A stretch of 64,000 nucleotides of DNA from Liriodendron chinense (GCA_003013855.2 ML058405.1:2601976-2665975), one strand, 5' to 3'. Numbered from the stretch's first letter, positions 33,600-45,224 are shown. Notes: generated by a model from the letters alone, not told the origin. Made by a program: numbers and translations.

Positions 33600-34694
33600 T
33601 GATCGCCCATTTGGCGAGTCAAACTGATGCCTCTGGCTTCTGTAACACTTGTCAAAGGGGCTGGTTTGTCTGGACAATGATTGTATGGGCTTAGAAGTAT
33701 GACCTCAATCACCACGACGATGTGATCAAGGCCAACGCTAATTTTTTAATCTCTGGGTAGCGTGTTTCGGCCTCCTCCATGGCATGACTCGTGTAATAAA
33801 CGGGCCGCTGAATGCCCTCTTCTACCCTGATCAAGGTTGAGCTTACTGCTATCGGCGAGACAACCAAGTACAGTGTCAGCTCTTCCCTGGCCAACTATTT
33901 TGAGAGCAACGAAGGGGACCTAAGTTACTGCTGAGCTCTTGGAACTCTTGAACACACTCCTCTGTTTAGGTCAGCTTTTTGCTACCCCTTAGCTATTTGA
34001 AGAAGGGTAGGCACTTGTCAGTGGCTTGGAGATGAACCTATTCAGCGCTACCACCCGACCAGTGAGGTGCTGACTATCCTCTTCGTGCTTGGGGAGCTCA
34101 TATCTAGAAGAGCTCTGATTTTTTCGAGGTTGGCTTCGATTCCCCACTAGTTGACCATGAAACCAAAAATTTACCCCAACTAACGTCGAAGGCGCACTTG
34201 CTGGGTTAAGCTTCGTACCATATCTTCTCAGTATGCTGAACATCTCTCTAAGGTTGGCTGGATGGTCTATCTCTTTGGCGCTTTTGACTAGCATGTCATC
34301 GACATAGACCTCCATAGTCTTTCAAATCTGGTCGGTGAACATTTTGTTGACGAGCCTCTGATATGTAGCCCCTACGTTCTTTAGTCCGAAGAGCATTACC
34401 TTGTAACAATATAAGCCATAATTGGTGATAAAGGTAGTTTTCTACTTGTTTGGTTGGTGCATGCGGATCCGATTGTAGTCAGAGTATACATCCATGAAGG
34501 TGAGGAGTGCGTATCCAGCTATGGCGTCAACCAGTTGATCGATTCGGGCAAATGAAAGTTGTCCTTACGACACGCCTTGTTGAGGTCAGTGTAGTCCAAG
34601 CAGACTCTCCACTTGTCGTTGGCCTTTTTGACGAGGACAACGTTGGTGAGCCACTCTAGGTAGTTAACTTCCTCGATGAAGCGAGCTTGAAGGA
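33600..34694 (-). pseudogene. Reverse transcriptase and RNase H of the Tat pol
   Basis: RT finger and palm motifs are visible: ARFIEEVNYLEWLTNVVLVKK near 34640-34690 followed by LNKACRKDNF, then YVDDMLVKS at about 34300, the catalytic pair intact. RNase H follows at 33894-33709 with LYLVVSPIAVSS and PVYYTSHAMEEAETRYPEIKK. The enzyme copies element RNA to DNA in particles. Several frameshifts and stops (for example near 34380) inactivate it. Upstream residues continue at 38723 beyond solo LTR D, and the frame and sequence join without a gap once D and one duplication copy are subtracted. Confidence 0.85.
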
Positions 34695-34699
34695 GTTTG

Positions 34700-35279
34700 T
34701 AAAATTATGCCTTTTAGATCAACACACTCGTAGAGGCGTATGCGTGCGGAAGCTCATAGAGCAACTAGTGGTATGGCTAAGTCCTAGAGGGGGGTGATTA
34801 GGACCTTTTAAAATCTTTTCGCCTACTTAAGCAATTTAATAATTAAACTAAGTAAGCAAGAACACTTCAGTTTCCAAGCCTAAGTGGGTCCAATCATAAG
34901 GCTAGCATATTGTTTAAGCAATAAGCAACCTAGCTTAAGCATGCGTAGATAATCAAATGATTAAACAAATCAAGCTCTTAATCTATGCAATCTATGTAGA
35001 CTATGAGAATGGATCAATGAGCTCAAGTCTACACTACTAAGTGAAAGTACATCTTATATGTGGATGTACCTATCTAGTGCCTTGCATACATTCCTATTAA
35101 GCATTCATAATTAAACAATTAAACATACAATCCTAAGATACAATGTGCTCAATTCAATCACAAACACAAACATGTATAGTGGTTCGACTTTGGGTCTACT
35201 CCACTCCCAGTTTAAGTACTCAACCCCATTAAGCACACCGGCATTCACTATCGGAGGTTTCAAATGAGTTTCACCTCTC
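34700..35279 (-). mobile_element. Solo LTR copy D, part 1 (element 3' end)
   Basis: Plus-strand start TAAAATTATGCC (TG decayed to TA) follows target duplication GTTTG (34695-34699). The sequence matches the reverse complement of copy E from GCGGAAGC onward. It is interrupted at 35279 by copy E and resumes at 37365. Confidence 0.82.
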
Positions 35280-37359
35280 TGTTAGTGCACTTTTCTATGG
35301 CATACTAGTGCACCTTATTTGTCAATCACGTGAGTCCATGTGTTGTAATGTTGGTTGAGCCTTGGCAAGCTGAAGACTGAAGATTCAAATAGACAAGAAG
35401 CATTAAGGAAGAAGAACATGTAAATGAGATGCCTTGGTGACCCTAACCATTTGGACCAAAACACCCAAATCATCTTAGATGACTTGGACCAACTAAGAAT
35501 ACCCTTAATCATCCTTATTAGCCTTAGATCATATAAAAAAACATGATAAAGTAAGTTAATATAAGAGGTGGAAGTTGTTGCAATCAAACAAGCCCAAACA
35601 ACAATTTTCGATAGACCTTCGATATATCGGAGACCAGTTTGATAGGTCTTCGACTAATTGAAATAACCAATTCGATATATCAAAACTATATCCAGCCAAA
35701 TTTACAAATTCTCTGGACAGTTTCTTCGATCAATCAAATTGATTATTCAATAAGAGAATTTTGTCCAGCAACTTGCTGATTCTCTGGACAGATTCTTCGA
35801 TGTATCGAACAGGTATTTTTGATATATCGAAGATCACTCCGATCAATCGAAATCCCATTTCGATATATCGAAGTGACCGTTTTTTTGCTCGTTTTATAAA
35901 CGTTGGAGATTTTTCTTTAAATACGGGAGAAACAATTTTTTGACGAATAGATGGGATTTTGATGATTTAGAAGCCACCACCATTGCTTATCATTAAGAGC
36001 TCTAATCGTAATCCATACAAGGCATTCTGCTTGTGATTCATCACAAGCTTGGGGCATTCAATGCTCGAATGAGAATGGACTTATTCCCTCTTGATTCCTA
36101 GGAGTTTAGACACCTTGATCCTTGGTATATCCTTTGTCTAAACACCTCCTAGGAATCCTCTAGGAAACCCATTTCCTACAATTTGTAGAGGTTTCACCAC
36201 CTCCTAGCACCTTAGGCATCTCCAATAGAGCATCACATGCAGGGAGCTGATCTTGAAGCTGAAGCCTTGGTAAAGCGGCGGCATCAAAGATCAGGGGGAG
36301 CACAAGGAGAGCGAGAAGAACCAACCCAAAGCGGCGCTGAACAAGGGGCTCAATCCGACAAATAAGTTATCATTTGTAAGAGTCCGGTTTCACTCTTTTC
36401 CCTATGGAAATTAAGTATAGAGTTTGTCTTCAAAATTGATAGGTTCAATTGTAGGACTTAGACTCGGTTGTAGGGTCAAATTGAGTCTCCAAGTGGGGAG
36501 TCTCTGGCGGGAGTGAACGCTAGTAGGACGTTGGCTTGGTTGTAGAGCCTAAAATCATCGAGGTTCGGTTGTAAGACCTTGACTCATGAGTGGAGTCTAA
36601 ATTGAGGTTCGGTTGTAGGACCTTGGCCTGAGTAAGCCTAAATTGAGGTTTGGTTGTAGGACCTTGGCTCAATTGTAGAGCCTAAACAAGTCTCCAAGGG
36701 GAGCCACCAACACAAGTGTGAACTTGTAAGTTGGGAGGAACCTGTAAACTTTTCAGTTGGGTGGATCCGAGTTAAAACACCTTGGTTGGGAAGAACCAGA
36801 TTTAAACTCCCTAGTGAATTCCGGTGTGCTCAAAGTAGTTGAGTACTTGAACCGAGAGTGGAGTAGGATGACCGAACCACTATAGATGCTTATGTTTGTG
36901 ATTGAGTTGAGCACGTTTCTTATTATGCATTAAGTTTAATTGTTTAATTATGAATGCTTAATTAGAATGTATGCTAGGCACTTGATAGACACACACGCAT
37001 ACAAGATGCACTTTCACTTCTTGAGTAGACTTAAGCTTATATGATCCACTCTCATATAGCCTATTTAAGTTGCATAGATTAGGTGCTTCATTAGTTTAAT
37101 CTTATGTTAATCTATGCATGCTTAGACTAGGTTGTTAATTGCACATCATATGCTAGTCTTGTGATTAGACCCACTTACGATTAGAAGCCGAAGTGTTAAT
37201 CGCTTACTTAGTTTAATTTGTTAAAACTGTTAAGTAGGCGAAAAGATTTTAAAAGGTCATAATCACCCCCCCTCTAGGACTTAGCCATAATTCTAGTTGC
37301 TCTCTAAGCTTCCACACAAACATACGTTCGTGTCGTGTTAGACTTCCGACGTAATTTCA
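35280..37359 (+). mobile_element. Solo LTR copy E, nested in copy D
   Basis: Begins TGTTAGTGCAC, ends GTAATTTCA, and is flanked by CTCTC (35275-35279, 37360-37364). Its array region (35608-35875) carries AT-rich palindromes such as TTCGATATATCGAA (35859-35872) instead of GACCGGTC. ACGTTGGAG and TTTAAATAC follow. It must be younger than D because it splits it. Confidence 0.9.
35608..35875. repeat. AT-type palindrome array of copy E
   Basis: TCGATATATCGA-like palindromes and half sites (TTCGATCAATC, CTTCGATGTATCGAA, TTTGATATATCGAAG, CGATCAATCGA, TTCGATATATCGAA) recur at the position where copies A, B and D have GACCGGTC doublets. Confidence 0.8.
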
Positions 37360-37364
37360 CTCTC

Positions 37365-38722
37365 AACCTTTACACGGAAGTTTTACCATTTCACCTCTCA
37401 ACCTAAACGAAGTTTTGGACATAGTCTAACTCTCACCCTGACACATGTTCACTCTCGTGTCGGAGGCTCCCCCTTGGAAACTTTGTTTAGGCCCGACAAA
37501 TGAGCCAAGGAGCGTCAAATGCTCCTAGTCTGTAAACCAACTAACTGTGCCAAGGAATGGCCAACGTCCCTAGAATTTTAGGCTCAACTAATAAGTCAAT
37601 GATCAACAAATGACCCTAGATCAAGTTTGACAAACAAACTTTACACTCAATTCCCAAAGGAAAAAGTGTGGATGGACTCTCAACAAATTGACAACCTTAC
37701 TTGTCTGATGAGCCCGTTGTTCAACGCCGCTTTAGGTTGCTTGATCTCCACTCTCCCGTGCTTCAATCAGTTCCCCTTTGCTCCCTCGATCGTGTTGCTG
37801 CTTCGTCGTCAATGCCTCAACTACACTTGATCAAACACCTTGCATGGATGATCTTTGAGATGCCCAAGGTGATAGGAGGGTAGGTTTGAGAATTCTACAA
37901 CTAATGGGAATGGGTTGTCTAGAGTTGCTCACCTATAAAGATCTCATCATAGAGCTTTGGATATAAATAAAACTATCAAGTTTGATCCAAACTCCAGATA
38001 TAAAAAAAGGGTAAGGCTATCTTCTTCATGAGCTTGTAATTTTTCATTCTTGTGTTTAAATCACAAGGAAGATACCTTGCTAAGGTTAGGATATGAGCCT
38101 CAAATGGTCTCCAACAATGGTGGCTTCAATCCTCTCAAAATTCCTCTTGTTACCCTAAAAATCAAGCCTTGCCCATTTATAAGAAAATGTTCAATGGATT
38201 TAAAACGGGCAGAAAATGACTAGTACCGACCAGTTATGACCGGTCGGACGGGGGTCCACGACCGGTCATGACCGATTGGCCAATGTCCTGTTAAGACAGT
38301 GATGTTGCTGTCTAGTATGGGGGCCAGTCTGACCGGTAGGACCAGTCCCGTCGACCTGGTCAGCCATGGGTCACACCGGTCTGCAGCCTTCCTTGCATGC
38401 TGTCTTAGGTGTATTTTTACAACAACAAGGGCACCTCTTTGGCCAATCCTTTTGGTGATCTTTTGGGACACCTAAGGCCAATCTAAGATGACTAAAATTA
38501 TGTCTAAATGGGTCATAGTCATCTAGAGGTAATGGTTTTGGTTTTGGTCAAGGTTCAAGGCTCACCAAGGCATCTCTTTTACATGTTTCTTCTTCCTTGA
38601 TGCAGCAAGTCCGCTTGAGTCTTTGGTCTTTGTCTTCCTTAAGTTCAACTGATATTAGACTCACTGACCTAAGTAATTAACAAATAAGGTGCACTAATAT
38701 GCCATAGAAAAGTGCACTAACA
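37365..38722 (-). mobile_element. Solo LTR copy D, part 2 (element 5' end)
   Basis: Ends GTGCACTAACA on the plus strand, then GTTTG (38723-38727) as the second target duplication. Three doublets at 38228, 38260 and 38331 (GACCAGTTATGACCGGTC and variants). Without E the copy is about 1.94 kb, like A and B. It disrupts the Tat pol just before the RT motif. Confidence 0.87.
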
Positions 38723-39088
38723 GTTTGTCGACCTCTTCTCATATGGTGGCGTACTGTTCTGCATCGAAGGCTCGCCTCTTTTGCACATAGGCTTATTGGG
38801 GGGTCCACGTTGAGTCTCTAGACCATAATCTAGGATCTATGCTGGGCATGTCTTTGTAGGCCCAAGTGAACACATGGCATGATCTCTCAAGAGGTTAATT
38901 ATCTAGGCTTGGAGTTGGGTTTTGATCAAGGAGCCGATCAACACAGTCCTTGTCGGATCCTTGTTGGAGAGATGTACAGATATCAAGTCCTCAACCGGGG
39001 AACCGCTTTCTGAGCTCTCTTCCCTGGGGTCCAAGGCGGTGACCTGCATGACTTGGGTGTTCGCTCACCTTAAGTGCAAGGCTGCTTT
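38723..39088 (-). pseudogene. Tat pol linker between protease and RT
   Basis: The minus strand encodes MQVTALDPREESSESG and NKDPTRTVLIGSL, the conserved linker before RT in Tat pol (relatives read RTVQIGSQL). It ends at solo LTR D, in frame with the RT segment beyond except for a CGA-to-TGA stop (ATI*EEVDKLL). Confidence 0.8.
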
Positions 39089-40861
39089 GTAGTAATAATT
39101 CTCGGTAAGACCGAGGTCGATCCACAGGGAAAGAGGTAAACAATTCCAACTACTCTAATAACTTGAATCTAAGAAGATTTTAGAAAAATAGTTTTTAAGA
39201 ACTAAATAGAAAATGTGAGATTTTGGTAGAACTAGAGCATCAAGGATCCACTTGTAGTAGTTCAATACCAATCCTTTCATCCAAGCATAACACAATTAGA
39301 ATCAAAGTCCTATCTCTCATCTGATTGGATGATATAACATTCAAGCATAAACAGTCCCACTTAAATCTGGAAATCAGATTTCTAGTTCTAATGAAACATA
39401 TAGAACTCAAACTTGTAGCCTTCGAAGTGACAGCCATGCCAAGAGACTATGGCATGCTCTAGGGTTACTACAATTCGAATATAAACAAACCCATCATAGC
39501 AATCTCAGAGAATTGCAAGGAACTCATGTCCGGAGTGGAGTACACAAACTCTCATAATTCATCTAAAAATTCAAAATTTATTCAAACTAGAAGTTCAAAA
39601 TTTATAAATAAGAAAAGGGTACTTGAAATGAAAGAATTAAAGCATTGAAACCAACTACAAATTTCACCTCTAGCTTTAGCTAAGAGATTAACTAAGAGAA
39701 AGCATATTAAAACTAGAACTAGAACTAAAAAAATGAAGAAAAACTAGTTGTAGGAGGCTAGGTAGCCTCCTAGGACTTGAACTCCTTGCTTCCCACGTCC
39801 TTGGCTGCCTTGGAATAGAAGAGAGACCTCCTTTTATAATACAGCAAGACTACCGCAACATAACATATTTTGTTTCGCTTCGTACGGCTTAACGAATGGT
39901 CGGATTGCCTTCAAATTTGATTTGTAGCTTCCTTGGAACTTGATCTTTCTCACAGATGGTTTAGATTTTCAAGATTATCTTCTGAATGGGCCCACCAATC
40001 AGATCAGTGACCATCTCTCAAAATCGCACAATTTGGGTACTTCCAGAACCAGTCATCTTGCTTTCAACGCTACGGAGTCTACAGAGGTCGGATTGATCTC
40101 AAATTTGGAACATTAGTAGAAACCTTCCTCCTATAGATGATAGATGGATTATATTTTACAAATAAACTCTAGAATTGGGTGCAAAAATTAGAATATTTAG
40201 GCCTTTTATAAAATCTGCGCAGTTGAATCTTTTTGGATGATCCATCTTTCTTCAACCAGTACAATCAAACTACACATCCTTTTGACTTGAAACTTTCTGG
40301 TTATTCATATATGGATGTGATCTAGAAGATGGTCAAATTAGATTTTTCATATCATCAATGAAATCTGAAAACCTTCTGGATAGTTCGTATTGTTTTGGCC
40401 GCCACGATCAATTCGTAGCTCTGATCGACACAAAACCACTGGGTTATTTCGGGGTTGAGCTCCTCTTCAACATGGACGTGTTGGTTTCCAAATATCATCA
40501 AGATAAGCCCCGAAAACTGGGCCGAAAAATAAAAAGGAACTGCCTGTATTTGAAATCTGCTTTAGAAAGTGCATAGCCGACCTGTCATCCGGTCGGCCGG
40601 TCAGGCTGTAAATTGTGACTTTTTCACACTTTTTCCTCCATTGCATTGCATCTTTCCTTTATCTCTTATCCTTTATTTCTTTGATCTTCAAGGCATACAA
40701 AGTGACTCTTTTAACCATGAATTGGTGAAGTCTCCCTCTCATTCCTACGATGACAAAATCATGTATTAGATTAGTCTTTAAACATGAAAACCATGCATAA
40801 TATGATGATGAAAAGGGGTTTGAATATATAATATTCATGGCTCAACATTGGGGCTCCTACA
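39089..40861 (-). mobile_element. LTR-like insertion, 1.77 kb, second family
   Basis: Ends TGTAG and CTACA are inverted copies of each other, and it separates Tat protease from the pol linker. Minus-strand TATAAAAGG at 39830-39838 gives its orientation. The R-U5 end carries ATCGACCTCGGTCTTACCGAG, a hairpin-like stretch common near plant gypsy LTR ends. CCGGTCGGCCGGTC at about 40589 echoes the palindromes of copies A-D. The flanking pentamers (TGCTT, TTTTT) do not match well, so a clean target duplication is not shown. Confidence 0.7.
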
Positions 40862-42998
40862 TTTTTCCTCGGAGGGTGATCTGATAGCACTTCCAAGCTT
40901 CTTTTTGGTTGCCTTTAACGCGATCGACCCCATGACTTGTTGTGAACTTCATAGTGAGATGGTATATCGATAGCATAACCCGTATCTTGTCCAGGAAGCG
41001 TCGATCAATGATGACGTTGTAGACTGATGGGGTGTCTACCACCAAGAAATTAACCATATGGGTGACCTGGTATGGGGCTTCGCCTACAGTAACCGGTAGT
41101 GCGATGCTTCCTTCTGGCATCATTGTCTCCCCGGCGAATCCGAGCAGGGGTGTTCAGACTGGTTTGAGTTGGGACCTGTCGATTCCAATCTTATCAAAAG
41201 CCTAAAGCGTAAGAATGTCGGTCGAGTTGTCGATGTCGACCAACATTCTGTGCATGTTAAGATTCACGATAGTCATGGTGACGACCATTGCATCATACTG
41301 GGGATGATGGAGCCATGATGCACCTTCTTTGGTAAAGGTGATCGGGTGGGATTCGATCCTGGGCTCTTTTGTGGGACGACTGGTGTGGTTAACGTGATGC
41401 ACCTCAACATCAGACTGAGCACTCCGAGTGTGAGCTTTTCATGCTCAATTTGAATCGCCTCCACCAGCAAGCCCTCCAAATATGGTTCGGATCTCTCCTA
41501 CCAGCTCGTTGTTGATGTTCTCTTCCTACCCTCCTTGCTAAGGAGGGGTCCATCGACTCGATGCTTGTTGACGTATTCTTGGAGGAATCCCTTCTAGATG
41601 CAGGACTCGATCTATTGCTTCAAATTAAAGCAATCCTCAGTGTTGTGGCCATGGTCCTTATGGAGGAGGCAGTATTTGTATTTTCTCTTCTATGTATTCG
41701 ACCTCAGTTTCTCATGGGATTTCAAGTAGCTTTTCTCCTTAATCTCCATGAGCACCTGTTCAACAGAAGTGTTCAAGGGAGTATATCTCTCGAATCAACT
41801 GACAACGGCTTTGGGTGGTCGCGAAACACCACCCTTGTCATCATCTCTTTTTCGCTTTTGGGCTTAGCTAGACCCTTCCTTGGACTCTTTCCTCTTCTTA
41901 TCCTAAGCCGAGCTGTTCTCACCCCGGTGGGAGCTAACAACTTCCTCGGCGTTCGAATATTTTTGGGCCCTATTCGGCAGGTCTCACAGGAAATTTTTTT
42001 TTAAGAGACCATAGGAGCTTACCAGGCCTTAGCACGACCACGAGGGTAATAAGGGCGATCTGGTCAATGTAGCTTCGACCTGAACAACCTCAGCATTAAA
42101 CCTAACCATGTACTCCATCAATGACTCGTCGCTCTTTTGCTTCACGTAAGAAGGCGAGTCGTCAATTTTCTAATGCCTTTGTAACCTATGAATTAGGCCA
42201 TGAGGGCCTTGTTGAGCTGATGGAACGAAGTTATAGACTTCGACTTTAGATCTCTGAACCATATCTTAGATACGTATGTCAATGTGATGGGGAAGGCATA
42301 GCACATGACAGGCTCGGGAGTACCATGTAGCTCCATCCAGATCTGAAAGGTCTCTAAGTGCTCGACAGGGTCGCCTGTTCTAGTGTATCGCTTGATTTGG
42401 GGCATCTTAAACCTTTAGGGTAATTTTGCTACCATAATTTCATTTGTGAAGGGAGGTTCGGTCTGCTCCAGGAGGGTGTCGATGGACTCCGGGGCCTTAG
42501 ATTGGTAAGATTATTTCATATCTCCGAGCTGACCCCGAAGTTCCTCAATTTGTGCCTCCCAAGGAGACAAGCTCTCTGTGGTTTGCTTTACAGTTTTGCC
42601 TTTCTAAGCTCGGCAACTGAGTATGCCCGATCTGGGATGGCCCGGCTAGTGCGATCGTTGTCAACCTGCAATGGGTCCCAGCCAGTCCATCCTTGCTGTG
42701 GTTGGGCCTGTCAATCTTCATGGTGTTGCTCCGATGCTACCCCCTAGGAAATACCTGGCTGCGATGCTGAACTACCCTTTATGAATGCCGAGATGTGGGC
42801 CAACTGAGCAGCCATGTCCCCATACTGCTCTTTGAGGGCAGCAAGGAGAGACTTCTGCTTCTGAGACCTTCGCTGACTTATAGCTAGAGAGGGCTATGGA
42901 GAATCTAGTTGGTGTTCTTGTTGAACCTGTTCCTCCGCATTGGGGTTCCACTGGGAGGTCCCAGTCACAGTACACATTTTTCACTTGGTCTTAGCCAT
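40862..42998 (-). pseudogene. Gag and protease of the Tat element
   Basis: ATG at 42996-42998 (MAKTK, then TGA in place of Arg). Gag motifs include MPQIKRYTRTGDPVEHLETF (42405) and the knuckle-like YCLLHKDHGHNTEDC (about 41690), typical of Tat Gag. The protease follows at 41402-40862: the catalytic DTG is replaced by DID (LVDIDNSTDIL), and the usual GRPWL reads DRRFL. Many stops. In life Gag builds the particle and protease matures it. This copy cannot do either. The start sits 71 bp from the primer site. Confidence 0.82.
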
Positions 42999-43068
42999 AA
43001 GGACAGGCTAGTGAAGAAAATGCTTTGCTCGTTGAAACTTAGATGGTGAGAACACGAACTATGTCGCG

Positions 43069-43086
43069 TCCCATAGACAGCGCCAA
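43069..43086 (-). promoter_or_regulatory. Primer-binding site of the Tat element
   Basis: Minus strand TTGGCGCTGTCTATGGGA directly after the LTR end CGACAACA. This is the primer-site form I know from Retand/RIRE2-like elements; I do not name the tRNA. Confidence 0.75.
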
Positions 43087-43087
43087 C

Positions 43088-44610
43088 TGTTGTCGTAGGG
43101 ATTTGGATGGCTGAGATCAGCTACGTAGCCTTCAACCCACATGTGAGAGCTTCCCTGGTTCGCTGAACCTACAAGAGGAGAAGAAGTAGGCAGGGGGAGG
43201 AGCCACTGGGTGGCAAGGGAGTCTCTGATGCCTAAGTCGGGTCTAGGAACAACGAGAAAGGGTTTGGGGCTAAGATGTTTCAGACCTTTGGGGTGAAGAT
43301 CCAAGCTATGTTTATAGGGCTTGGGGACTGTTTGAAGAGTCGGATCCTGCTAGGATACACAGGTAGAGGCCCTATTTTAGTAAGATTCTCCCTCTAATCA
43401 CGTCGGGAAGATCCTGCTTAAGAATAAAGGCAAATCCCAGAATATTTGGATGGGATATTCAGATCTCCACAGATGTCTCAAACTGCCTTTCATTGGTCGG
43501 CATTGTGAACCACCCTTAAGTAGTTGGCCATTCACATTGGAGAGCTCAGTGCCCTACCTCTTTTACTTGGGTCTATTTTGAACTATAAACCTCAAGTGAG
43601 ACGAGGTCTTTATAGCATATGTCTCCTGGGCAGAGCGTTGTTGACAGGTCCTCGGTCATTATCTGCAGCCAACAACTAAGCCTCACCATGCTGGTAGCGT
43701 CTTGTTGAAGTACAGGTTGTCGTTGTATGTCATCGGATTGTCATGTGCTGAGGTCTACTATGTGGTCCTTTTGGAATGGGCTTCCTCACATTTCTGGGCC
43801 AGGGGCCATCTTAAATTATCCCCATAACAGTTGCCCCCTATTCCCAAGGACGAGCATGTGGGGGCTCGGGAGTAAGGCAAATATGATGAGCTAGTCGTAG
43901 CGGTCCAATACCCATGCGTATCTGCCAGCTGTAAGGCGAGATATGAGGAAATTAATGGCGGGATCCGTAGAATGATTTGGCGGACTCGAAATGCAAGAAG
44001 TCACCATCATTGTTGGTACGACACCGGAGACATTTCAATCTTCGGGTAAGTGGGCGCTCGAGTTGTGGCTATGGATCTGATCGGCGTGATGACGCATTAT
44101 TATTTGTTTCTTCTCGTTGTGACATGTGGTGATGGTTTGGCTTAGTGAGGCATCACGCCTGGTATGAGCAAATCCCGTCGCGCCACGTAGATAAGCTTGG
44201 CAGTCGAGATGTCACTTCTCTGGGTAAGGTGTCCTTGTCATGACACATGGTGTAGTACGGATGATGAAGCAGCACGGGAATGGGCTATAAATATCCTTCC
44301 CCTTCTTCCTTTCTTCATTTCTGCTTACACGAGATACCCAAACTCTACGAGACTTTTTTTGGTGCTTGGCCTTAGCCATCTTCATCCTTTAAGTCTGTCC
44401 GATCTTTCGAGCGTCTGTGCCAACGTGACTGGTACAACTCTCTCTTCGTTCTTTCCATCTTTTCCTTTTCCGTGTTTTTCTCGCATCTGAGTTTGTTGCT
44501 CTCCGTGGTGGAGAAGATTTTCAGTGAGGCTATGGCTTCGGATGAGGTTGTAATAATCATTTAGAAAGAACAAGGCTGTGAGGTTGAGTCTCTCCTTGCC
44601 GGGCCGACCC
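43088..44610 (-). mobile_element. 5' LTR of the Tat element
   Basis: Starts TGTTGTCGTAGGG on the plus strand next to the primer site. It aligns with 9729-10510 plus 23153-23908. Minus-strand TATA (CTATAAA) at 43311-43317 is the element promoter; plus-strand TATAAATA at 44286-44293 is the opposite one. Similarity stops at CCGGGCCGACCC (44610), exactly where the foldback begins, so the outer end and target duplication are lost. Confidence 0.82.
44286..44293 (+). promoter_or_regulatory. Plus-strand TATA in the Tat 5' LTR
   Basis: TATAAATATCCTTCCCC, conserved with 23582 in the other LTR; divergent from the element TATA at 43311. Confidence 0.55.
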
Positions 44611-45224
44611 GTTAGATGAGCATTGTCCATCTTAGCTTTGTGAAGGTTAGTAAAAATTGTATTAATAACGTCAGATCTGCAGGTCTACTTGTCCAAGCCT
44701 CTCAAAGTAGTATAAGAGTGACTTTGACAAGATTTACAAGGATCGAGATCAACCACAACACCAAGGTAGATGTTAATCTAAATTTTTATTTATTTAATGC
44801 TTATTATTATCCATACATTTTATTATTATTTTTTCCTTTCTGAGTGAAGGTTTCTGCCATGGCCTACACTTAAATAGAAAAGGAAGAGCTTGAAAAATAA
44901 GAAGATGAGAGTAATATGGTTGTCACCTCATCTTCCTCTCCTTCCTATTTTCCAATATTTTTCTTTCCATTTAAGTGCATGATGTGGTATACACCTTCAC
45001 TTAGAAATGCAATAATAATAAGCATTAAATAGATAAAATTTTAGATCGAAAAAGGGCACTTACCTTAATGTAGTGGTTGATGTTGATCATCATAAATTAG
45101 AGATCAATCAAAGTCACTCTTATACCACTTTGAAAGGCTTGAACACGTGGGCTCATAAATATGATGTATTGACACAATTTTTAAGGACCTTCACAAAGTT
45201 GAAAACGAACATTGCTCGTCCAAC
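44611..45224. mobile_element. 614-bp foldback (long imperfect palindrome)
   Basis: Arms of about 300 bp meet at a 17-base loop (44910-44926), stem base pairs starting GAAGATGAG / CTCATCTTC. Matching blocks occur through both arms: AGTGAAGGT, ATTTAATGCTTATTATT, AGAGTGACTTTGA, CTTTGTGAAGG, GAYGAGCA. Outer ends are GTTAGATGAGC and GCTCGTCCAAC. No coding frame. It resembles a foldback/MITE or a hairpin-RNA source. No target duplication is evident. Confidence 0.85.

Larger units (their letters stand above)
9729..44610 (-). mobile_element. Tat-lineage Ty3-gypsy element with antisense ORF, interrupted by at least six insertions
   Basis: In element sense (minus strand) the order is 5' LTR 43088-44610, primer site 43069-43086, gag-protease 42998-40862, pol 39088-31744, antisense ORF 23801-28042 on the plus strand, and 3' LTR 9729 to about 23908. 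This order, a second RNase H in pol and the antisense ORF are hallmarks of Tat elements such as Retand, RIRE2, Cinful and Grande. Left flank is ATTAT; no matching duplication exists at the right because the 5' LTR stops where a foldback begins (44611). After subtracting nested insertions and their duplications the element is about 14 kb. All coding parts carry stops or frameshifts. Confidence 0.8.

Noticed and set aside
39084..40866. TGCTT/TTTTT as target duplication of the 1.77-kb LTR insertion
   Set aside because: Only three of five bases agree, so I do not count it as evidence.
9729..44610. Complete target duplication for the Tat element
   Set aside because: Left flank ATTAT has no partner at the truncated right end; nearby ATTATTATT near 44800 is inside the foldback arm.
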